In this document: positions 27,535 through 32,513 of the stretch, one piece after another
Position numbering within the stretch: position 1 is the stretch's first letter
Layout of the letters: the number at the start of each line of letters is the position of its first letter
DNA from: an uncultured Pigmentiphaga sp.
GTDB taxonomy: Bacteria > Pseudomonadota > Gammaproteobacteria > Burkholderiales > Burkholderiaceae_B
Assembly: GCA_937891425.1 (NCBI GenBank)
Contig: CALAGD010000102.1
Location: 1-32,513, forward strand
Direction: 5' to 3'
Length of the DNA: 32,513 bases
Notes under the pieces: model-generated
What the model was told of the DNA's origin: nothing
The model's input: the letters and a program-made list of their open reading frames with translations, nothing else
The model's database searches: none
Position numbers and translations under genes: made by a program

Positions 27535-27560
27535 AAAAAACGGTACTCGAATGAGTACCG
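27535..27560 (-). terminator. Rho-independent terminator of the rpsP-rimM-trmD-rplS operon
   Basis: On the minus strand, CGGTACTC pairs with GAGTACCG (27560-27541) across ATTC and is followed by six T (27540-27535). The U tract ends one base before the ATG of the Nudix gene. Confidence 0.85.
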
Positions 27561-27571
27561 TCTATCTTATA

Positions 27572-27605
27572 CCCCGGCTGGTCACCAACGCAAAAACAGC
27601 CGGGG
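27572..27605 (-). other. Stem-loop after rplS
   Basis: CCCCGGCTG (27572-27580) pairs with CAGCCGGGG (27597-27605), a perfect nine-base stem with a 16-base loop. It lies between the rplS stop and the terminator and may protect the 3' end of the message or assist termination. Confidence 0.55.
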
Positions 27606-27623
27606 CGAGCAGCAATGGAACGA

Positions 27624-27998
27624 TCAGGAGGGCTTGCGCTGCTCGAGCTTTTCGCGGATGCGGGCGGACTTGCCGGAGCGTTCGCGCAGGTAGTAGAGCT
27701 TGGCGCGACGCACACGACCGCGGCGCTTCACCTCGATGCTGGCAATTTGTGGCGAGTAGAGCTGGAAGGTACGTTCGACGGCTTCACCCGATGAGATCTT
27801 GCGCACGGTGAACGACGAGTTCAGACCACGGTTGCGGCGCCCGATGACAACACCTTCGTACGCCTGCACTCGCTTGCGCGAACCTTCTACGACGTTGACG
27901 TTGACGACGACCGTGTCACCCGGCCCGAAGTCGGGAATTTCCTTGCCCTCGGTAAGTCGCTTGATTTCCTCCTGCTCGAGGATCTGAATGATGTTCAT
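27624..27998 (-). CDS. rplS: 50S ribosomal protein L19
   Basis: A 124-residue L19, which lies at the 30S-50S interface. Recognised from IPDFGPGDTVVVNVNVVEGS, RVQAYEGVVIGRRNRGLNSS, FTVRKISSGEAVERTFQLYS and VRRAKLYYLRERSGKSARIR. The length is normal. GGAG lies eight bases before the ATG. It closes the rpsP operon. Confidence 0.98.
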   Translation of the reverse strand: MNIIQILEQEEIKRLTEGKEIPDFGPGDTVVVNVNVVEGSRKRVQAYEGVVIGRRNRGLNSSFTVRKISSGEAVERTFQLYSPQIASIEVKRRGRVRRAKLYYLRERSGKSARIREKLEQRKPS

Positions 27999-28138
27999 GG
28001 ATGAGCTCCGTTTGCCATCGTGTGTACGCGGCCTGTGTATTCTGAAGCGCCCGCGCGTCGAGCCGTGCCGGGCATGTGCCGCAACCAGAGGATGGGGTTA
28101 GTAAAAAAGCCTGAAAGAAAGCTAAACGATAAATTTTA
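27999..28138 (-). other. trmD-rplS spacer with possible internal promoter
   Basis: This 140-bp spacer is longer than the other gaps in the operon. The trmD stop is part of TGATAAAAT (28141-28133, minus strand), which resembles an extended -10 box. GATAAA-T-TTTATC (28128-28140 region) is an AT-rich inverted repeat there. No good -35 box is seen. A separate start for rplS is possible but weakly supported. Confidence 0.3.
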
Positions 28139-28936
28139 TCACGATTGTCCGTTCCCTTCGGACTTCTCGCCCCGGGCCTCGGCAAGTCGACGCAGGAATG
28201 CTTCGTCCGCGGCTGTCAGCAAACCTTGCGCACGCGCCTGTGCCAGCAGGTCGGGCCGACGTTCGAAGGTGAGCCGCAGGGACTGCTCGCGGCGCCAACG
28301 TTCAATGCGCGCATGATGCCCCGAGAGCAACACTTCCGGAACGCGCACGCCGCGAAACTCTTCCGGACGCGTGTAATGCGGACAATCGAGCAAGCCACTG
28401 AGCGAACGGCCGAAAGAGTCCTGCTCGGCTGACAGTTCATGACTCAATGCCCCAGGCAGCAGCCGCACCACGGCATCAATGATTGCGAGTGCAGCAATTT
28501 CACCGCCCGACAGCACGAAGTCGCCCAAGGAGATTTCTTCGTCGACGGCAGCATCAATGAAGCGCTGATCGATACCCTCGTAACGGCCACATACGAATAC
28601 CGCGCCGCTGCTGTTGGCCAGTTCGAGGGCACGCCGTTGATCGAAGCGCCGACCGGCTGGAGACAACAGGATGACGGGGGCAGCCCGTGCGTCGGGCCGG
28701 GCAGACCGTACCCGCTCGACCGCACGCAACAGCGGTTCAGCCAGCATGACCATGCCGGGACCACCGCCGTAAGGCCGATCATCGACGGTGCGATGAACGT
28801 CGGACGTTTCGTCGCGCGGATTCCAGCGATGCAGCTCCCACAGGCCCCGTGCATGAGCACGCGCCGTAATGCCCTGTTCCACAACTACGTCGAACAGCGC
28901 AGGGAAGAGCGTGATGACGTCGAACCTGAGCGGCAT
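28139..28936 (-). CDS. trmD: tRNA (guanine37-N1)-methyltransferase TrmD
   Basis: A 265-residue SPOUT-class enzyme that makes m1G37 and so prevents frameshifting. Motifs: FDVITLFPALFDVVVEQGIT, DDRPYGGGPGMVML, the trefoil-knot SAM site VFVCGRYEGIDQRFID and EISLGDFVLSGGEIAALAII, then DSFGRSLSGLLDCPHYTRP followed by VPEVLLSGHHARIERWR. The length is normal. Its ATG overlaps the rimM stop by one base (TGATG), so translation is probably coupled. Confidence 0.98.
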   Translation of the reverse strand: MPLRFDVITLFPALFDVVVEQGITARAHARGLWELHRWNPRDETSDVHRTVDDRPYGGGPGMVMLAEPLLRAVERVRSARPDARAAPVILLSPAGRRFDQRRALELANSSGAVFVCGRYEGIDQRFIDAAVDEEISLGDFVLSGGEIAALAIIDAVVRLLPGALSHELSAEQDSFGRSLSGLLDCPHYTRPEEFRGVRVPEVLLSGHHARIERWRREQSLRLTFERRPDLLAQARAQGLLTAADEAFLRRLAEARGEKSEGNGQS

Positions 28937-29595
28937 CAGAAGTCGTCCGGCCAGTTCGTGAGGATGCGCCGCGCGGGAAGATCTACCTGCAGTATATGGG
29001 CAGCTACGAATGGAACAAGAATTTCTTCGTCAGCCGACGTTTCACGCGCCGCAGCCTGGGACGTCGGACGTTCGCGCAGACGTCGCACGTGCAGGATGGC
29101 GTGCGCGCCATTGTCGCTGACGTGGGCGACCCGGCCCAACAACACGGGCTCACCCTCCGCCTTGGCGGCTGCTGAGTCCGCCGACGCGGGTGCAATGGTC
29201 GACCTGACCCCGGGCGTGTCACCGGACCCGCCAGTGACGCCATAAACCAGGGCTCCGATCAGGTCGACCCAGTAATACTCGTTGTCGGGTAATGGGGGGA
29301 ACTCGGACCGGGGCACCAGCACCGCGCTGCCACGCCATTCCGCAGCCTGCTCGCGCGTGAGAATGCCTTCGAGCTGCGCAACGAGCGTGGCGCCATGAGG
29401 ACGGACGGTCAGCACCCGTCGTGACTGGATGGAATTGTCGTGCCTGGAGCGCAGCCACCACTCCCTGGCACTCAGGAGAACATCAGCTTGCGCGCTGTGG
29501 GGTTCAATCTTCACCCACCCGCGTACGCCATAGGCAGCACACACCCGTCCGAGTTCAACGAGGTCGGAGGGGGGATTCGTACTGACCCTTTGCAC
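28936..29595 (-). CDS. rimM: Ribosome maturation factor RimM
   Basis: RimM binds S19 and helps mature the 30S head. It has 219 residues, longer than the usual 170-180. The N-terminal domain shows ELGRVCAAYGVRGWVKIEPH. The PRC-barrel part begins at DNEYYWVDLIGALVYGVTGG. A Gly/Ser/Ala-rich insert of about 30 residues (SGDTPGVRSTIAPASADSAA) interrupts it before LLGRVAHVSDNGAHAILHV, and a shorter Arg/Ala-rich one follows before ILVPFVAAHILQVDL. It sits 46 bp after rpsP and overlaps trmD by one base. Confidence 0.95.
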   Translation of the reverse strand: MQRVSTNPPSDLVELGRVCAAYGVRGWVKIEPHSAQADVLLSAREWWLRSRHDNSIQSRRVLTVRPHGATLVAQLEGILTREQAAEWRGSAVLVPRSEFPPLPDNEYYWVDLIGALVYGVTGGSGDTPGVRSTIAPASADSAAAKAEGEPVLLGRVAHVSDNGAHAILHVRRLRERPTSQAAARETSADEEILVPFVAAHILQVDLPARRILTNWPDDF

Positions 29596-29641
29596 GTGCT
29601 ACGAGGATCGAGTTACTTGACCCGCACCAACGCAAGACGCC

Positions 29642-29908
29642 TCAGGCCGCCGACGAGTTCGCGACAGTCTTGGAATACTGCTTTACCAGGCGTGCGACAG
29701 CAGGCGACAGCTGGGCGCCATTGCCAACCCAGTATTCCAGGCGATCAAGCGCCAGACGAACGCCTTCCCCGCCGTCCTTGGCAAGCGGGTTATAAAAGCC
29801 CAGACGCTCAATGAAACGACCATCGCGACGGTTGCGCGAGTCGGTCGCAACAACGTTATAGAATGGCCGCTTTTTCGAGCCGCCGCGAGCCAAGCGAATC
29901 ACCACCAT
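29642..29908 (-). CDS. rpsP: 30S ribosomal protein S16
   Basis: An 88-residue S16, an early assembly protein of the 30S body. Recognised from MVVIRLARGGSKKRPFYNVV, DSRNRRDGRFIERLGFYNPL and LALDRLEYWVGNGAQLSPAV. AGGGGA lies five bases before the ATG. It is the first gene of the rpsP-rimM-trmD-rplS operon. Confidence 0.98.
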   Translation of the reverse strand: MVVIRLARGGSKKRPFYNVVATDSRNRRDGRFIERLGFYNPLAKDGGEGVRLALDRLEYWVGNGAQLSPAVARLVKQYSKTVANSSAA

Positions 29909-29955
29909 AGGTTTCCCCTGTTTGCCCTAACTTAAGGTAAAAAACAAAGCCTGTT

Positions 29956-29985
29956 AGTATAACTTCCAAACATCCCTGCCAGCAA
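29956..29985 (-). promoter_or_regulatory. Probable sigma70 promoter of the rpsP operon
   Basis: TTGCTG (29985-29980), an 18-base spacer and TATACT (29961-29956) on the minus strand, about 50 bp before the rpsP ATG. The -10 box is good; the -35 box matches only moderately. Confidence 0.55.
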
Positions 29986-29999
29986 GGCAGCTTGCCTTG
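29983..29999. promoter_or_regulatory. Inverted repeat CAAGGCA-GCT-TGCCTTG at the rpsP promoter
   Basis: A perfect seven-base inverted repeat that touches the -35 box of the rpsP promoter and lies 63 bp before the divergent nuclease gene. It could be a binding site for a dimeric regulator; no protein can be named. Confidence 0.35.
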
Positions 30000-30062
30000 A
30001 CGCCATGCAGCGAGCACCGTTCCGCTCGTTTCAACAGCGCATCATTCCATCCCGGAGCCACC

Positions 30063-32513
30063 ATGATCCAGTCTGACCACCCGACGATCACCTTCGACGA
30101 ACTGGTTTCCCTGGGTGCGGATTGCGTCGTGCTGACCGTCAACAACCGGCTTGCACGCAGGCTGACTGCAGAATTCGCGCAGTGGTTGCAGCAGCGCGGG
30201 CTGGCCGCCTGCCCTGCACCCGAGATTCTGCCATTTTCGGCATGGATCGATACCGCCACGGAGACCCTGGCATTTGCCCCGGATGCGCCGCTGCCATCGT
30301 TTCGCCTTGACGCATTCGGCGCGCAGCTGGTCTGGCATGAGGCGATCGAAGCCGAGGGCGGGGAACTGCTTGACGTGCGCGAATGTGCGCGGCTGGCGGC
30401 CGAAGCCGAACACCTGGTACGGGAATGGCAGGTGGAAACCCACGGCCATCCCGACCACGTCGAGCTGAACCAGTTCCTCGCGTGGCGCGAGCGCTATCAT
30501 GCGTTGCTGCGGCAGTATGACGCGGACGACGCCGAAGCGCGTTTCGACCACCTGCTGCAAGCCTTGGCAAACGGGCAGCTGTCCCTGCGCTCCCACGTGG
30601 TACTGGCCGGCACGCGGGAACTCTCGCCACGTCAGCGTCAATTGTGCCGCCTGCTCGCGACACGTGGCTGCTCCGTGTACCGCTACGAGGATACTTCGTG
30701 CATGCACCCTGAGCGGCCGCGACTGGTCGCTGCAGACGACCGGTTCGACGAATGGCAGAGGGCGGTGGCCTGGGCATGCGAGCAACTGGCCAACCCCCAA
30801 CGCAAGGTAGCCATCGTGGCCGCGAGCCTGCAGGCCGATGCCGCGCACGCGCGCCGCGTGTTGAGCCGCATGCTGCCCGCGGATGCGTATAACGTGAGTG
30901 TGGGGCGGCCCCTGATCGAATGGCCCCTGGCGCGCGCTGGTCTCGCCTGGCTGAAGCTGCTGCTGCAGCCTCTGCCCTATCGCCCCGAAGAGGCAGGGCT
31001 TGCCCTGCTTGAGGGCCACTGCGCAGGGCATTCCGAAGAGGCCGGGACCCGCGCCTTCTTCGATGCACACTGGCGCCTGCAGGCCTGTATCGCAGTCGAC
31101 GATGAAGAATGGCAACGCCTGCTCTCGGCTTGTCCACGCCTCGCCAGCGCCTGGCAGGAGGCGCGGGTTCAGGCTGAAGCCTGGCGCAACACGCGAGCCA
31201 GCGCGGCCACCTGGTCGGAACGATTTCGTGCCCTCCTGCAGAAACTGGGATTTCCCGGGTTGCCTGCGCTCGACAGCACCGCATACCAGGTCTGCCAGGC
31301 CTTCGACGCCCTGCTGCAACACCTTGCTACCCTCGCCCCCATCCGGAGATCGTTGCGGGCGAGCGAGGCCTGCCAGCTGCTCGGGCGCCTGGCTCAGGAA
31401 AGCCCGTTCCAACCCGAGCGGCCGCACTCCGCACGCCTGGACGTGCTCGGTCTGCTGGAAGCGGAAGGGGGCCACTGGGACGCCGTCTGGATCATGGGCC
31501 TGACCGACAAGGTGCTGCCAGCCCCGCCTTCTCCCAACCCCTTGCTCCCGGTCGCTGCGCTGGCGGCGGCCCACGCACCGCGCGCTACGGCCCAGCGTGA
31601 GCTGAAATATGCGCAGGATCTGTTCGCTGCACTGATGCAATGCGCACCTCACATCGTGGTCAGTTACCCTTGCCATGACAACGGTGAGGAGCTGTCGCCC
31701 TCCCCGCTCATCGCCAGCCTCGCTGATCCCGAGACCACATCCGCTGACGACCGCACGACCGGTGAGGCAGTGGTGCAGGGCACCGTACCTGCCGCCCCAC
31801 TGGAAACGCTGGAACACGATCCTGGCCCACCCCTTTCTGCAGACAGTGTCATCCACGGTGGCGCCCAGATCCTGGACGCCCAGGCACGCTGCCCGCTCTG
31901 GGCTTTCGTGCGCCACCGGCTCGGAGCACGTGAATTGCCCGGGTACGCTCAGGAGCCACCGCTGCCTCTGTTGCGCGGGCAATTCCTGCACGCAGCGCTG
32001 GAGTACATCTGGAGTGACCTGCGCGATTCCGATGCACTGGCACGGCACATCGCGCAAGGCACACTGAGCGAGCTGGTCGACGCAGCACTCGAGCACGCCC
32101 GGGCGATCGCCCTGAGCAGCATTTCCCCCGCGTTCGCCGAACTGGAGAAACAGCGCGCGCGCCATGTGCTCGCACAATGGCTCGCACAGGAAGCGGTCCG
32201 GCCGCCGTTTGCGGTACTCCACCTCGAAAACGAACAGGCCTGGAGCCACGGCGCACTCACGCTGCATTTGCGTCTCGATCGCGTGGACCGGCTCGAAGAC
32301 GGGTCACTCGCCATCCTCGACTACAAGACCGGCAGTCAGATTGACATTCGCGGCTGGGTACGCGATCGCCCGATCAATCTGCAATTGCCCCTGTATGCGG
32401 TGGCTCTGCAGGACACCCTCCGTAGCCGGCGAACCCGGCAGGCAGGCGCAACGATCGCAGGTCGATCGGCTGACGTCACAGCGCAGTCCAGCCTTGATCT
32501 CTTTGAGCCCCTC
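30063..32513 (+). CDS. AddB-like PD-(D/E)XK nuclease/helicase-related DNA repair protein, 3' end outside window
   Basis: The reading frame is open from ATG 30063 to the window edge (817 codons) without a stop. It starts MIQSDHPTITFDELVSLGAD, followed by VLTVNNRLARRLTAEFAQWL, the position of a degenerate helicase motif I. A middle LLEAEGGHWDAVWIMGLTDK corresponds to a late helicase-type motif. The C-terminal nuclease domain has LLRGQFLHAALEYIW and LAILDYKTGSQI, with Asp753 and Lys755 as in RecB-family nucleases. The layout matches the betaproteobacterial AddB-like 'probable DNA repair protein' family, which normally works with an AddA/UvrD-type helicase encoded just downstream. GGAG lies close before the ATG. 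About 50-90 residues are probably missing at the end. Confidence 0.87.
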   Translation, partial: MIQSDHPTITFDELVSLGADCVVLTVNNRLARRLTAEFAQWLQQRGLAACPAPEILPFSAWIDTATETLAFAPDAPLPSFRLDAFGAQLVWHEAIEAEGGELLDVRECARLAAEAEHLVREWQVETHGHPDHVELNQFLAWRERYHALLRQYDADDAEARFDHLLQALANGQLSLRSHVVLAGTRELSPRQRQLCRLLATRGCSVYRYEDTSCMHPERPRLVAADDRFDEWQRAVAWACEQLANPQRKVAIVAASLQADAAHARRVLSRMLPADAYNVSVGRPLIEWPLARAGLAWLKLLLQPLPYRPEEAGLALLEGHCAGHSEEAGTRAFFDAHWRLQACIAVDDEEWQRLLSACPRLASAWQEARVQAEAWRNTRASAATWSERFRALLQKLGFPGLPALDSTAYQVCQAFDALLQHLATLAPIRRSLRASEACQLLGRLAQESPFQPERPHSARLDVLGLLEAEGGHWDAVWIMGLTDKVLPAPPSPNPLLPVAALAAAHAPRATAQRELKYAQDLFAALMQCAPHIVVSYPCHDNGEELSPSPLIASLADPETTSADDRTTGEAVVQGTVPAAPLETLEHDPGPPLSADSVIHGGAQILDAQARCPLWAFVRHRLGARELPGYAQEPPLPLLRGQFLHAALEYIWSDLRDSDALARHIAQGTLSELVDAALEHARAIALSSISPAFAELEKQRARHVLAQWLAQEAVRPPFAVLHLENEQAWSHGALTLHLRLDRVDRLEDGSLAILDYKTGSQIDIRGWVRDRPINLQLPLYAVALQDTLRSRRTRQAGATIAGRSADVTAQSSLDLFEPL

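Noticed and set aside
30042..32267. A 741-codon open frame on the minus strand
   Set aside because: It is antisense to the AddB-like gene, which has clear nuclease motifs. The antisense product shows only Arg/Gln/Gly-rich text without domains; long antisense frames are common in GC-rich DNA.

Overview
The window looks like chromosomal DNA from a high-GC betaproteobacterium, most likely Burkholderiales and probably Alcaligenaceae (Bordetella/Achromobacter/Pusillimonas-like). This is inferred from the Bug-type solute receptor, the rimP-nusA-infB-rbfA-truB-bipA and rpsP-rimM-trmD-rplS gene orders, and a betaproteobacterial-type AddB-like nuclease. No transposase, integrase, phage gene or CRISPR array was seen.

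Layout. (1) 1-88: the 3' end of a tRNA, probably tRNA-Ala(CGC), and its terminator. (2) 265-8041: an accessory catabolic locus. Six leftward genes encode a Bug receptor, class III CoA-transferase, enoyl-CoA hydratase, HMG-CoA-lyase-like protein, acyl-CoA dehydrogenase and MmgE/PrpD protein. They are read from a strong promoter whose -35 box lies inside an 11-bp palindrome, next to a divergent GntR/UTRA regulator. The enzymes could take a branched dicarboxylate such as 3-methylglutarate to acetyl-CoA plus acetoacetate without a biotin carboxylase; this is inference. (3) 8124-12619: a terminator, a small XRE regulator, a DUF2069 membrane protein, a YihY/BrkB membrane protein, a CBS-pair protein and DusA. 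(4) 12730-21717: the leftward rimP-nusA-infB-rbfA-truB-bipA operon, with a sigma70 promoter about 310 nt upstream of rimP. The leader ends in a terminator-like hairpin with nine U residues just before the rimP ATG, and an alternative pairing could act as antiterminator. (5) 21859-26532: a methyltransferase-like protein with a signal peptide, a zeta-crystallin-type quinone oxidoreductase and a FUSC-family membrane protein. (6) 26491-29985: the leftward rpsP-rimM-trmD-rplS operon with promoter and terminator, then a CoA-type Nudix hydrolase and a DUF167 protein. (7) 30063 to the end: a divergent AddB-like PD-(D/E)XK protein, cut by the window edge.

Most genes are ordinary housekeeping genes. 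The observations most worth following are the rimP-operon leader, whose three mutually exclusive stem-loops and preceding small ORF resemble an attenuator; the self-contained catabolic operon with an operator over its promoter; an intrinsic terminator that abuts the start codon of the Nudix gene; two perfect stem-loops between nusA and infB; and an apparently exported methyltransferase-like protein. All functional statements rest on motif recognition by eye; no database search was run.
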